Source: Flavobacterium wongokense
Lineage (GTDB): Bacteria > Bacteroidota > Bacteroidia > Flavobacteriales > Flavobacteriaceae
Reading direction: 5' to 3'
NCBI RefSeq assembly: GCF_021608265.1
Contig: NZ_JAKIHP010000001.1
Location: 1,178,001 to 1,242,000 of the forward strand
DNA: 64,000 nucleotides
Position numbers and translations under genes: made by a program. Under the pieces are notes generated by a model that saw only the letters and a list, made by a program, of their open reading frames with translations, was not told the origin of the DNA and searched no databases. Below are positions 53,502-62,365 of the stretch, in pieces; position 1 is the stretch's first letter; each line of letters begins with the position of its first letter.

Positions 53502-55214
53502 TTATTGTTTGATAACCTTTACGGTTCTAATTTCATTTACCTTAACGAAATAGGTTCCTAGTTGTAAGCCTGAAACATCAATACTACCTTCATTAGCCGA
53601 AAGTGATTTTGTGATTACTTCCTGGCCTAATACGTTATAAACAGCTACTTTATTGATTGCCTCATCAGAAGCAATGTTCAAAATGTCCTTTACAGGATTA
53701 GGATAAACGCTAAGCGTATTTTCTGCTGTACTATCAGCCAATCCTAAAGGCGCTAAACTGGCACTCTGCACGCTCGACAAAGAAGTTGAAGTTGATGAAG
53801 TCGTATTCCCTCCAAAAATATACAGGCTGCCATTCCATACTTCAGAAGTATGGTGCCTTCTTCCAATCATGTTGGTCTGCGTTAAAGTTGTAAACGAATT
53901 ATTGGCTGGGTTAAAAACACCTGTAAAGGTTTGGTTGCTGTAATCTCCGGTGATATAGATTTTATCGGTAGCATCGTCCTTTGCAATTCCGTAAGCCGAT
54001 AGCGACTGTGGTAAAACCGTAGCCGAAGTAGTCCAGCTATTGGTCGCAAAATTATACACATAAATACTATTGGAAATATGGGTTTTGTAGACCCTAACAT
54101 TGTCTATCTGATAGGTCGTCGTCTTCACCGAAGGGGAATAACCTCCAACGTATTTAAATGCAATACGGAATTCAGTTAGGTTTCCCGTAAGTGCAACATC
54201 TCCCGAATTGGTAAAATAGCTGGCAATGCCCGTAGTACTTCCGCTCGCAATGGTAGCATTCAGTAAGGTTTTAGTCGATGTGGCAATATTGCCTGTCCAG
54301 CCCGTAACCAGGTAAGCCTGTAAGGTAGCGCCGTTATTATAGGCATCTTTGGTATCAAAATTTAGGAAAACCGGATCGGTACCTGAAGCGGATATGGCGT
54401 TTGAAACCAACCAGCTCACATTCGATGGCTGCTGATTGGCAACTACTGCATCATAGGCAGTGATTTCAGCATATTTATTGGAGTTGAAGGTGTTCCCCTT
54501 GTATAATTTTGTTCCTGCTTCTGCAACGTTGGACCAATCGGTCAAAACCACATTTGATCCTGCTGTTAGTGTTTCGAATGTTTGGGTTGTCGCATTGGCT
54601 TCGTTGTAACCGCCAAAGACATATAATTTGGAATTATCGCCATTTCCATAAACCACTTCCCCTTTGGCTTCAGCCGCAAAAGGCATATCGGAAACGTGGT
54701 CCCAAGTACTCCATGGATTTACAAAAAACAGGATATTCGAATATACGGCATTGAATCGGTCAACACATCCACCAAAACTAAGCAGTCGGTCGCCCCAAAC
54801 GGCACTTCCGCCGCCCGAAGTTGGATAAGGATTCAGCGCAGTACTCACGGTAACAGCACCATTAGCCAAATTGACTATCTCTACCTTATTGTTAAGACCC
54901 GAACTGGTGCTGCCATTATAGATATACATCGAGCCAGCCAGGACTTCAGCATTTCCGAATCTTTTTGCGATAATTGGAATTGAGGTGGTAATAGTGGACC
55001 AGCTGTTGGATGCAAAAGTATATTTTTCAAGCTCACTGGTATTGGCTCCCGAAGTAGTGAAACCATTTACAATATAGGCAAAGTCATCGTCTTTGCCACA
55101 GGCCGCAGCGCCTCTTGGTGTTAAGGTGTTTGCCTTATTTACAAAGTTGATTTGTGAAAAAGCGATGTTGGTAATACTGGCAAATGCCAGCAAAAGGGTA
55201 ATTTTTCTGTTCAT
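53502..55214 (-). CDS. Kelch-like T9SS-secreted protein
   Basis: 570 residues from the ATG at 55214, the first codon of a normal signal peptide (MNRKITLLLAFASITNIAFSQ). The body shows six or so degenerate kelch-type beta-propeller repeats (for example DDFAYIVNGF, GSMYIYNGSTSS, GDRLLSFGGC, KLYVFGGYNEA, DKIYITGDYS, GSLYIFGGN), and the last 75 residues are a T9SS sorting domain (SVYPNPVKDILNIA ... GTYFVKVNEI). A propeller interrupted by a choice-of-anchor-type insert is suggested by the long segment in the middle (about 255-380). It is surface-exposed or secreted; ligand unknown. Confidence 0.85.
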   Translation of the reverse strand: MNRKITLLLAFASITNIAFSQINFVNKANTLTPRGAAACGKDDDFAYIVNGFTTSGANTSELEKYTFASNSWSTITTSIPIIAKRFGNAEVLAGSMYIYNGSTSSGLNNKVEIVNLANGAVTVSTALNPYPTSGGGSAVWGDRLLSFGGCVDRFNAVYSNILFFVNPWSTWDHVSDMPFAAEAKGEVVYGNGDNSKLYVFGGYNEANATTQTFETLTAGSNVVLTDWSNVAEAGTKLYKGNTFNSNKYAEITAYDAVVANQQPSNVSWLVSNAISASGTDPVFLNFDTKDAYNNGATLQAYLVTGWTGNIATSTKTLLNATIASGSTTGIASYFTNSGDVALTGNLTEFRIAFKYVGGYSPSVKTTTYQIDNVRVYKTHISNSIYVYNFATNSWTTSATVLPQSLSAYGIAKDDATDKIYITGDYSNQTFTGVFNPANNSFTTLTQTNMIGRRHHTSEVWNGSLYIFGGNTTSSTSTSLSSVQSASLAPLGLADSTAENTLSVYPNPVKDILNIASDEAINKVAVYNVLGQEVITKSLSANEGSIDVSGLQLGTYFVKVNEIRTVKVIKQ

Positions 55215-55241
55215 ATTGGTTTGTTTAATTTCTGACGGTTG

Positions 55242-55249
55242 CAAACATA
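55242..55249 (-). promoter_or_regulatory. Putative -7 element of the kelch T9SS gene
   Basis: Minus-strand TATGTTTG fits TAnnTTTG 27 bases before the ATG at 55214. The TTG inside it is not a start codon. Confidence 0.5.
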
Positions 55250-55391
55250 ATCTTATAATTTTAGCTGAGAAGTTTTTTTCAAGGTATTTTATAAATAGTC
55301 GATAAAAGGTTGAGAAACTGAGGTAAACGTTATTTTAAAACATACTGTTAAGAATTACTTATTAAGGCATATATCCGACAACTTAAAATAT

Positions 55392-55399
55392 TATATTTG
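55392..55399 (+). promoter_or_regulatory. Putative -7 element of the tRNA-Arg transcript
   Basis: TATATTTG matches TAnnTTTG exactly, 72 bases before the tRNA. It would start transcription near 55406, just before a tRNA-like leader. Confidence 0.5.
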
Positions 55400-55410
55400 C
55401 AGTCGTTTTA

Positions 55411-55428
55411 CGGTCGCGTAGTTCAACA
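55411..55428 (+). other. tRNA 5'-end-like sequence in the tRNA-Arg leader
   Basis: CGGTCGCGTAGTTCAAC resembles CGGCCCCGTAGTTCAAC at the tRNA start (two differences). It is not followed by a tRNA body but by a hairpin, GAATGTCC/GGACATTC at 55445-55463, so it is a partial copy or a decoy. Confidence 0.5.
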
Positions 55429-55471
55429 TTTGATATTAAGAGGAGAATGTCCACTGGACATTCGGTATTTC

Positions 55472-55543
55472 GGCCCCGTAGTTCAACGGATAGAATGGGA
55501 GTTTCCTAAACTTTTGATCCAAGTTCGATTCTTGGCGGGGCTA
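55472..55543 (+). tRNA. tRNA-Arg(CCT)
   Basis: A complete cloverleaf of 72 bases: acceptor GGCCCCG pairs with CGGGGCT and discriminator A, D arm GTTC/GAAT, anticodon stem GGAGT/ACTTT with loop TTCCTAA (anticodon CCT, reading AGG), T arm CCAAG/CTTGG with TTCGATT loop. CCA is not encoded. A terminator follows 5 bases later. Confidence 0.95.
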
Positions 55544-55547
55544 CTTT

Positions 55548-55573
55548 AAAAACCAGTCATACGACTGGTTTTT
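55548..55573 (+). terminator. Terminator after tRNA-Arg
   Basis: AAAACCAGTC and GACTGGTTTT pair around a 4-base loop with a following T run. Confidence 0.82.
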
Positions 55574-55666
55574 GTTTGTAATCCAAGTTTGTGAATCGCA
55601 GTTTTAAGAAAAAACGCCCGACACTTTCACATCAGGCATTTTTACCAAATTAACAACAACTACTAA

Positions 55667-56686
55667 TTATCTTTTAATCATTTTTTTGTTGAAGGATAGC
55701 CCCTCAGGGGTGGTAACCTTTAGGATATAGGTTCCGGTCGCCAAACCTTCAATGTTGACTTCATTGTTATTTACCGAAGCTGCCATCTGCCTTCCATTCA
55801 GGTCAATTACAATGATGCTTTCGATGTCCTTGTTGAAACGGATTACTGAGGTTGCCGGGTTCGGAATGAAATAATAGTTTTCTGCAATGGTATGTGGGTC
55901 TACACTCAATACGTTTTCATTAAAGATCACATTGGTAAAAACCGGACCCCAAACGCCCTGGTTGTCTTTGACGCGGATGTTGAACTTATGAAGGCCCAGC
56001 GGGTTTACCAGGTACACATTACTTTGTAAAATGCCTTCAATGACACCGTCAAAACTTCCATCGGCTGCAGCTATCGGGGTTCCGCTTCCTTCTCCCGGAT
56101 CGGTATCCCAGAAAAACTCAGCCTGGGTAAGGGTAGCATAATTCGAAGTTGCCGAATTCCCGGTATGGACTATGTTCTTAAACACCGGTCCCCAATTCCC
56201 GGTATTGTCCTTTATCCTGATGCTAAAAGTATGCAATCCCGGCGTTGCCGGAATTGAAGCAGTATTCTGCATCACATTTTCCAGTACCGCATCAAAAGTA
56301 TTATCTGCTGCAGCTACCGCGGTTGCACTTCCCTCTCCCGGATCGGTATCCCAAAAATACTCTGCCTGGGTAAGGGTAGCATAGGCCGTAGTGGTCGAAT
56401 TCCCTGTGTTGACTACATTTTTAAATACGGGTCCCCAAACGCCCACATTGTCTTTCAGCCTGATGTTGAAAGTATGCAGTCCGGCTGTCCCAGGAACAGC
56501 AGCGGTGTTCTGCATAACGCTTTCAAGTACGTTATCAAAGTTACCGTCAGCGGCAGTTAGCGCTGTTGCGTTACCTTCTCCCGGGTCGGTATCCCAGAAA
56601 TATTCTCCCTGGGTTATTTTATTCAGCTGGGCTTGGGACGCCATGCCCCAAATTCCCAATATAAAACAATATATAAAGTTCTTCAT
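55667..56686 (-). CDS. T9SS-secreted protein with three tandem 81-residue repeats
   Basis: 339 residues from the ATG at 56686, preceded by a signal peptide (cleavage after Ala-Gln near 20). Three near-identical repeats begin at residues 25, 106 and 187 with TQxEYFWDTDPGEG (EFFW in the third), each with the same GLHTFxIRxKDNxGxWGPVF end; period 81 residues (243 bases). The repeat resembles a short beta-sandwich unit. The C-terminus is a sorting domain (YFIPNPATSVIRF ... GTYILKVTTPEG) for T9SS. Follows the beta-helix gene by 4 bases and is probably translated with it. Confidence 0.82.
   Translation of the reverse strand: MKNFIYCFILGIWGMASQAQLNKITQGEYFWDTDPGEGNATALTAADGNFDNVLESVMQNTAAVPGTAGLHTFNIRLKDNVGVWGPVFKNVVNTGNSTTTAYATLTQAEYFWDTDPGEGSATAVAAADNTFDAVLENVMQNTASIPATPGLHTFSIRIKDNTGNWGPVFKNIVHTGNSATSNYATLTQAEFFWDTDPGEGSGTPIAAADGSFDGVIEGILQSNVYLVNPLGLHKFNIRVKDNQGVWGPVFTNVIFNENVLSVDPHTIAENYYFIPNPATSVIRFNKDIESIIVIDLNGRQMAASVNNNEVNIEGLATGTYILKVTTPEGLSFNKKMIKR
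55900..56614 (-). repeat. Three tandem 243-base coding repeats
   Basis: The DNA encoding residues 25 to about 262 consists of three 243-base units with high identity (the CGGATCGGTATCCCAGAAA-type block recurs), so recent duplication or gene conversion is likely. Confidence 0.8.
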
Positions 56687-56690
56687 CGTA

Positions 56691-57932
56691 TTATTTCGAG
56701 ATTCCGGTTGCTTCAACCGGCATTGCTGTAGTACCGTTGTAAATTCGTCTTGGGGTATTTAGGTAAGTAACTCTTGGCCTGTTACCGGCATTTGGCGGGT
56801 AAAAGTTCACCCATGAATTAGAGCCTCCGAAGATGCCAATATCATTTCTTGACAAATCGATGTCTGCATATTCGTCATCATTAATCCCTGTATTCACGAT
56901 GCCTCCTGTTGAAATATTGTTGTTAAAGTCAAAGTCATAAGTCCCATTGCTGATATTGTCAGCCTGCGTATCCACTCCGTAAAATACCATATTTTTAGTA
57001 GAGAAATTGTTTACAGCCACCACGGTTGGAGTTGGGTTAAAAGCGGTAAGGGCGTAATCCTGCCCACCGTTTACACTAAGGTTGACAAGGATGTTATTGG
57101 CTACATACAATACGCATGATTCTGTTGCTTCGCAATACAGCGCTGCGTACCTGTTGGTTTGGGTTACACCACTGGTTTCATTATAAATCCTGTTGTTCAG
57201 CACGTTATTGGTGCTTCCCACTTTCATATGGGCGATATCAAATCCGTATAGGACAAGATTAGAGTTACCGCTTGCTGCCACTGAAGTTGTATAAGCTACA
57301 TCATTGTTTGTAAAAGCGAATGCATAATCTGTTGAATCGTAGATGCATCCGGATGGCATTTCATTTCCAATAATACTGATATCAGTAGTGGCAAGAGGTG
57401 CAGCATCTTCGTAGATCCTCAAATGCTCTACAAAAGACCCGGTTACCTTGCCGTGTACGATACGCGCGATACCGCTGCATCTGCTGGAAAAGATGTTGGC
57501 AGTAACCCTTTGGGTGTTGTCTAAAGTTAGGCCACCGTCAACCGTACAATTAATGATGTTTACGGTTGCCCTTCCTCCTGCCAATGTTGTAGTGGAAGTT
57601 ACGATATCACTTTGGAAAGCATACATATTGTTGATGGTAACCACTCTTCCAACTGCCGGGACAATGGAAATGGCACCCTTTACATAATATTTGGCGAAGT
57701 TGTTTTCTGACAGGAACGTCAGCGATTTGTTAATGGTAACGGTTTCCAGGTAAGGAGCATTCCCAATTTTAGGTTTAATGATGATGCGGTCACCATCAAC
57801 TGCAGCTGTAATCGCTGCACTGATTGTTGGGTAGGCACCGCCGGCACCTAAGTCCCTTACATATAAATCGGTTGCTGAGGCCATTGAGGTAAACATACCT
57901 GCAATTGCAATAAAAAGTAATTGTTTTTTCAT
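56691..57932 (-). CDS. Secreted beta-helix-like protein
   Basis: 413 residues: a signal peptide (SMASATD), LYVRDLGAGGAYPTISAAITAAVDGDRIIIKPK near the N-terminus, then a repeated short beta-strand pattern rich in N, G and V (NIINCTVDGGLTLDN, VVAVNNFSTKNMVFYG) typical of a right-handed parallel beta-helix of the pectate-lyase type. There are no obvious catalytic residues, and no own T9SS domain. It is 4 bases upstream of the triple-repeat T9SS protein, so the two may act together. Confidence 0.72.
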   Translation of the reverse strand: MKKQLLFIAIAGMFTSMASATDLYVRDLGAGGAYPTISAAITAAVDGDRIIIKPKIGNAPYLETVTINKSLTFLSENNFAKYYVKGAISIVPAVGRVVTINNMYAFQSDIVTSTTTLAGGRATVNIINCTVDGGLTLDNTQRVTANIFSSRCSGIARIVHGKVTGSFVEHLRIYEDAAPLATTDISIIGNEMPSGCIYDSTDYAFAFTNNDVAYTTSVAASGNSNLVLYGFDIAHMKVGSTNNVLNNRIYNETSGVTQTNRYAALYCEATESCVLYVANNILVNLSVNGGQDYALTAFNPTPTVVAVNNFSTKNMVFYGVDTQADNISNGTYDFDFNNNISTGGIVNTGINDDEYADIDLSRNDIGIFGGSNSWVNFYPPNAGNRPRVTYLNTPRRIYNGTTAMPVEATGISK

Positions 57933-58089
57933 TTTTTCGTTTAGTTAAATTATTATCGATTAACTGATTATGGTTAACGCATGCAATAATAAACCAAAGA
58001 AAAATGAAATTTATGCCAAATGAACCAACGTCGTTTTATGGCCTATTAACGTTTTAGGTGGAAGGATTTCCGTTTAAGCGAATGGCGCC

Positions 58090-58839
58090 TTAAAGTTTTT
58101 CAAGTGCCACCAGGAATTCTTCCTTTTTGCGGACGGAAAGCGGGATGACGGTTTTGTTTTTCATTACTACCGTATTGCCTCCATCGGATTTGACAAAATG
58201 GTCGAGGTACGCCATATTGATTAAATGCGATTTGTGCGTGCGGAAGAAATTATAAGGCCCCAACAAGGCTTCATATTCCTTGAGGTTGGTGGAAACCACA
58301 AGCTTCGGGGCATTGATGAAATGGAATGTCGTATAGTTTTTATCCGACTCGCAGTGGATGATGTCCTGGATGTTTACCGAATAAATACGGTCGGTGGTTT
58401 TGAGCACGAGCTTCTGGAGTTCCTTCGGGCGTTCCAGGTTGGCAAATAAATGGTTCAGTTTTAAGTCAAAGATTTCCCTCGATAACGAGTCTTCCGCTTT
58501 CTTAACGGCTTCCTTTAATTGGTTGCTGTCCAGCGGTTTCAACAGGTAATCTATAGCGGAGAAACGAAAAGCCCTAATCGCGAAATCTTCATAACCTGTT
58601 ATAAAGATTACCTTAAATAAAATGGGATTCAGTTTCTGCAGCAAATCAAACCCGGTACCGTCGGGCATTTCAACATCAAGGAATACCAGGTCGGGCGAGA
58701 GCTGTTTAATCAGGCTGATGCCCGAGCTTACCGAGTCTGCCTCTCCTACAATCGCAATTTCCGGGCAAACCGATTTGATTAAGTTGATATTCTCCTTTCG
58801 GATGCTTTCAATATCGTCAACGACAACCGCTCGTAACAT
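58090..58839 (-). CDS. LytTR-family response regulator
   Basis: 249 residues: a receiver domain (VVVDDIESIRKE, phospho-acceptor D55 in LVFLDVEMPDG, VIFITGYEDFAIRAF, KPLD) and a C-terminal LytTR DNA-binding domain (LNHL..., FFRTHKSHLINMAYLD, NTVVMKNKTVIPLSVRKKEEFL). It is the partner of the upstream LytS-type kinase, whose stop lies 8 bases before this start. The gene precedes, in the same direction, the beta-helix gene, which may be a target. Confidence 0.94.
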   Translation of the reverse strand: MLRAVVVDDIESIRKENINLIKSVCPEIAIVGEADSVSSGISLIKQLSPDLVFLDVEMPDGTGFDLLQKLNPILFKVIFITGYEDFAIRAFRFSAIDYLLKPLDSNQLKEAVKKAEDSLSREIFDLKLNHLFANLERPKELQKLVLKTTDRIYSVNIQDIIHCESDKNYTTFHFINAPKLVVSTNLKEYEALLGPYNFFRTHKSHLINMAYLDHFVKSDGGNTVVMKNKTVIPLSVRKKEEFLVALEKL

Positions 58840-58847
58840 ATAAGGTT

Positions 58848-60806
58848 TTAGTTTTCGTAAATATAAGGGATTTCAAAATTAACTTGGGCTCCTATAACAG
58901 TTCCGTTGGCATCTTTAACATTTGTGGTATGGATGGTAAAATCCGATTTTTTGGTATAATGCGACAATCGTTCCCGCGTAATCCTCATCGCCAGCGACTT
59001 ATGGCTGCTGTTGTTCCCATTGACGTCAAAGCCTTTGCCATTATCCGATACTTCAAAGAAAAGCTGGCTTCCCACCCTATAAAAACGAATGCTTACCAAC
59101 CCGTTTTCGGTGCTGTCTGCCAGGCCGTGCTTTATGGCGTTTTCTATGAAAGGCTGCGTCAGCATTGGCGGTAGATATACCGACTCCGCATCAATCCGGT
59201 CCTCTACAGTTATGGTGTATTCAAATTTGTTGTTGTACAAAAGCTGTTGGATGGACAGGTAGTTTTCAATCATTTCGATTTCCTCATCGAGTGCGATATA
59301 ATTTTCATTCGAATTTTCAAGGATCTGCCGGGTTAATTTAGAAAACCGGTCGAGGTAATTCACGGCAGCGGCATCCTGCTTATTATTGATCAGGCTTCTG
59401 ATATTTTGTATCGAATTGAAGATAAAATGCGGGTTCATTTGGGAAATCAGCAGCCGTTGGCGCATTTGGTTCTTTTCAAGCACATTGATTGCCTGCCGCT
59501 GTTTGTTGTTACGGTAATAGAAGAGTCCACCTAAAACCACTAACAGCAAGGCTCCCGACAACCCGATAAGCCAATTGTTCTTCGCGGCGTTTTTCTGCTG
59601 GGTTTCCAGCTTATAATTCAATTCCTTTTTCTCAAAATCGTACTTGAGCTGCTGTTGTGCCAGGATATTTTTGGATTTACCCGTCTTTATGGAATCCAGC
59701 AATTGATAGCGCAGCTCATACATCCTGCTGGCTTTTGCCATGTGTTTCGAATTGAAATACACATAGTACAGCAGCCAATACGCCTGTTCCTGTATCTTGA
59801 GGTCCTTTGCTTTTTTGCCAATGACCAATGCCTTATTCATATAAGATTCCGTTTTGGCGTAATCCTTCCGCTCCCAGTACAACCTGCCTAAAGCGAGATA
59901 GGACTGTGCGGCAGTCCGGTCGTTTGTAGCAAGGGCAAGGCCCTCTTTCAATAACGCTTCGGCTTCATCGAGTTGGTGCAACGACATTTTGGCAAGGCCG
60001 AGTTTGGCAAGCACCAGGCTTATATGGGTGTTGTCACCCACTTTTTTCGCCAGAGCCAATGCTTTTTCGGCATATTCCACAGCCGGAGGAAATTGTTTTA
60101 AACTAAAGTAGCAGCTCGAAATGGAGGTATAGGCCACACTCTTCAGGTAATCATTCTGGGCGTCTACATAAGTCTTGCTGGAACTGAGGTAGTCCACAGA
60201 TTCCTTATAATATTTCAGGGCGGTCTTCACGTCGGCCATCGTAAAATAGATATTGCCCAGGATGGAGGTCGCGTAGGCAATCTCTCCGGTATATTCCGTC
60301 TTGTTTTTTTCAAAATATTTCAATGCGGTAAAGACACAGGAAATGGCCTTTTCATTTTCATTGACCACCGAATAGAAGGAACCTTTGACGATAAGCTGGT
60401 AGTTGGCATCGTCATAGGCTTTTATCGATTTGTAAAGCGCGATGCTTTTATCAAGGGCCGCCAGTCCTTTTACACTTTCCCTTTTGTGGCCATAATCAAT
60501 CGCCTTGACATTATAGTACGTCGCCAGCCAGGTCGTATAGGTTTCGTGCAGGATTTTATTGTTTTTTTTCTTCAGGTTTTTTTGGGCCAGGGCACCAATC
60601 AGGTTGTTCAGGTAATAGAATTTGGGATTGTTTTCGGTGTATTTATTATCCATCAACGAACCTATGGCGGTCAGCTTCACCGTGTCGTGGACTTTCGGGT
60701 TCCGCAATATCACCTTCAGGGAGTCGATGTTCCTGTCCTGTGCCTGCGAAGCGGAAAAAAATAAGAGGAATAGGAGTAAGGCGTTTATCCTTTTGATTTT
60801 GGACAT
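58848..60806 (-). CDS. TPR-containing LytS-type sensor histidine kinase
   Basis: 652 residues: signal peptide (1-22), TPR-like helical repeats (about 60-375), a membrane helix (412-431), then a His_kinase domain with H460 in QMNPHFIFNSIQNI and an ATPase domain (NAIKHG, DNGKGFD). It senses something in the periplasm through the TPR region; signal unknown. Pairs with the LytTR regulator. Confidence 0.92.
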   Translation of the reverse strand: MSKIKRINALLLFLLFFSASQAQDRNIDSLKVILRNPKVHDTVKLTAIGSLMDNKYTENNPKFYYLNNLIGALAQKNLKKKNNKILHETYTTWLATYYNVKAIDYGHKRESVKGLAALDKSIALYKSIKAYDDANYQLIVKGSFYSVVNENEKAISCVFTALKYFEKNKTEYTGEIAYATSILGNIYFTMADVKTALKYYKESVDYLSSSKTYVDAQNDYLKSVAYTSISSCYFSLKQFPPAVEYAEKALALAKKVGDNTHISLVLAKLGLAKMSLHQLDEAEALLKEGLALATNDRTAAQSYLALGRLYWERKDYAKTESYMNKALVIGKKAKDLKIQEQAYWLLYYVYFNSKHMAKASRMYELRYQLLDSIKTGKSKNILAQQQLKYDFEKKELNYKLETQQKNAAKNNWLIGLSGALLLVVLGGLFYYRNNKQRQAINVLEKNQMRQRLLISQMNPHFIFNSIQNIRSLINNKQDAAAVNYLDRFSKLTRQILENSNENYIALDEEIEMIENYLSIQQLLYNNKFEYTITVEDRIDAESVYLPPMLTQPFIENAIKHGLADSTENGLVSIRFYRVGSQLFFEVSDNGKGFDVNGNNSSHKSLAMRITRERLSHYTKKSDFTIHTTNVKDANGTVIGAQVNFEIPYIYEN

Positions 60807-60911
60807 GCTGTGGCTTTGATTCGGGTTGTAAAATTTGGAGCTAAAAGTAATGAATTAAAAAATAACATTTTGGCATGGCATCAAAGTTCGCGTACGTGAT
60901 TACCGGAAGCT

Positions 60912-60946
60912 TCCAAAATAAAAAAGCCGCCCAAACGGACGGCTTT
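60912..60946 (-). terminator. Terminator of the 139-residue gene
   Basis: AAAGCCG and CGGCTTT, extended by CC/GG past one mismatch, form the stem; the minus strand continues as CTTTTTTATTTT. Confidence 0.72.
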
Positions 60947-60966
60947 CTTCAAAGGGAAGCTTTTAA

Positions 60967-61386
60967 TTAGGCGGATGCCAATTCGACTCTCCTCGCATTC
61001 ACCGCAACGATAAAGGTATCTACCTCTTCAATCTGGCGGTCCAGCAGGCTTACATCAATTTCCTGTTCCAGCACCGCTACTACACCATAACTTTGTAAAC
61101 GGTGTTCCAATACCAGCTGTTTGTACTCGAGCTGTTTTTTCTGGAAGATGTGCGTATCCTTTAGAGGACCATCAGGCAGCGAGGCAATGGTGTTTGCTTC
61201 TCCTGCAATTTCCGCAGCAACTCCTACCAGGGCTGCCTCAATCTCCGTCGAAGTTTCGGTGTACTTCGTGGTTAATTTGTCTTCTGAATACCTTTTGTGG
61301 TTCAGGTCTGCTCTTCTTTGTTGAGCGCGGCTCAATAACACATCGCATTCTACGGTTTGTGTTACATTTTGTAATGAATACATCAT
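60967..61386 (-). CDS. Coiled-coil small protein, unknown
   Basis: 139 residues, mostly helical with a hydrophobic heptad pattern around the middle (IFQKKQLEYKQLVLEHRLQS) and a C-terminal LDRQIEEVDTFIVAVNARR. No known family. Next gene on the same strand is an HTH protein about 130 bases away; a link is not established. Confidence 0.6.
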   Translation of the reverse strand: MMYSLQNVTQTVECDVLLSRAQQRRADLNHKRYSEDKLTTKYTETSTEIEAALVGVAAEIAGEANTIASLPDGPLKDTHIFQKKQLEYKQLVLEHRLQSYGVVAVLEQEIDVSLLDRQIEEVDTFIVAVNARRVELASA

Positions 61387-61513
61387 AATAAAAAATTTTT
61401 AAAGTTATTACTGACATGCAAAAGCCAAACGGCATGCCAAAACTTCTCAATTTGTGATTATTTAGCAAATATTTAACATAAATGATGCGAATACAGCAAT
61501 TGTAGGAAAGGCA

Positions 61514-62062
61514 TTAAGCCCTTAATTCTTCTAGGGTTCTGACTGTTTTTTGCAGTGCCGAGGCGAGGAGCAGTTTTTCCAATTCCAAGACTTCTTTTTT
61601 TAAGCGGAGCGCCGTAAGGTCGGCGAGCCCGGATTTCGACAGTGTGTGCGAAGCCTGTCTACCGATTACTTCCAATAATTCGTTATCCAGCTGCTCCTTT
61701 AGCGTGGGATGGGCGAGCAGGTAGTCGACAACACCCACTGCATCGAGGTTGGTTTGGTAACGGACTTCGAGCGACTCGAGCTTTTTACCTACCACATACA
61801 GTTGGTCTTCGTTCGCCCGAAGCTGCCGCTCCAGCCGTGCCTTCGCGGCTTCCTGCTGTACGATCACAAGCCGGCGTACCGCAGCACCCTTGTCCTCAAA
61901 TTTTACAAAGCCCAGCATCTCGGATAACAGGAGTTTGGCTTTGAGTGGAAGGTTGCGCTGGCCACACATATACATGGACAATTGCGTAGGATGCACCCGC
62001 AGCAATAAGGCTAATTGGTTTTTGGTCATTCCCAGTAACGAAGCGATAGTAGTGTTCTTCAT
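61514..62062 (-). CDS. HTH protein with long helical C-terminal part
   Basis: 182 residues from the ATG at 62062, the first ATG after the repeat-rich promoter; an upstream TTG frame is ignored. The N-terminus (about 1-60: IASLLGMTKNQLALLLRVHPTQLSMYMCGQRNLP) is a helix-turn-helix of XRE/Cro type, followed by a long coiled coil (VIVQQEAAKARLERQL ... LELEKLLLASALQ). Divergent from the PIN-like gene, with a 21-base inverted repeat and ATGTTAA boxes between them; it probably represses its own and the PIN-like gene, which is inference. Confidence 0.72.
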   Translation of the reverse strand: MKNTTIASLLGMTKNQLALLLRVHPTQLSMYMCGQRNLPLKAKLLLSEMLGFVKFEDKGAAVRRLVIVQQEAAKARLERQLRANEDQLYVVGKKLESLEVRYQTNLDAVGVVDYLLAHPTLKEQLDNELLEVIGRQASHTLSKSGLADLTALRLKKEVLELEKLLLASALQKTVRTLEELRA

Positions 62063-62365
62063 GTGCAAAATTTTAACATTTCTGTGCTAAAATTCATCCT
62101 CGCAAAAAGTTTGCCACACTTTTTGTGCTAAATTTTATTTTTGGAATGATTTTGACACGGAAATGTTAAAATTTTGAATGAGAAAATTTCTAATATTTAA
62201 AAAAATCGCAGAATGTTAACATGTTAAGATTATTTTTCTACATTCGTAATGTACTATAGATAAATACCACAAAGTTTATTGAAATTTTAATGTTTATTAA
62301 CGGATTTAGAAATCCGATTGATAACAAAAACACTTTTATTTTTTCCATCAGTTTAAAAATTAATA
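62063..62365. other. 303-base AT-rich divergent region with repeated ATGTTAA boxes
   Basis: Besides the 21-base inverted repeat, ATGTTAA or its complement TTAACAT occurs at 62073-62079, 62163-62169, 62213-62219, 62216-62222 and 62221-62227, the last three forming overlapping palindromes ATGTTAACAT and TTAACATGTTAA. Another inverted repeat CGGATTT/AAATCCG lies at 62301-62316. No gene fits here. Confidence 0.6.
62066..62176. promoter_or_regulatory. 21-base inverted repeat in the HTH-PIN intergenic region
   Basis: CAAAATTTTAACATTTCTGTG (62066-62086, listed only as its 5' CAAAATTTTAACATTTC plus CTGTG) is matched by the inverted copy at 62156-62176 with one mismatch, 69 bases apart. Between lie a second inverted repeat CAAAAAGT/ACTTTTTG (62103-62125) and a direct repeat TGTGCTAAA (at 62083 and 62124). 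The left arm ends 4 bases before the HTH start codon. Probably operators of the HTH protein. Confidence 0.6.

Noticed and set aside
62066..62176. 111-base element with 21-base ends as a miniature transposon
   Set aside because: No clear target-site duplication at the ends; its position at the start of an HTH gene fits operators better.
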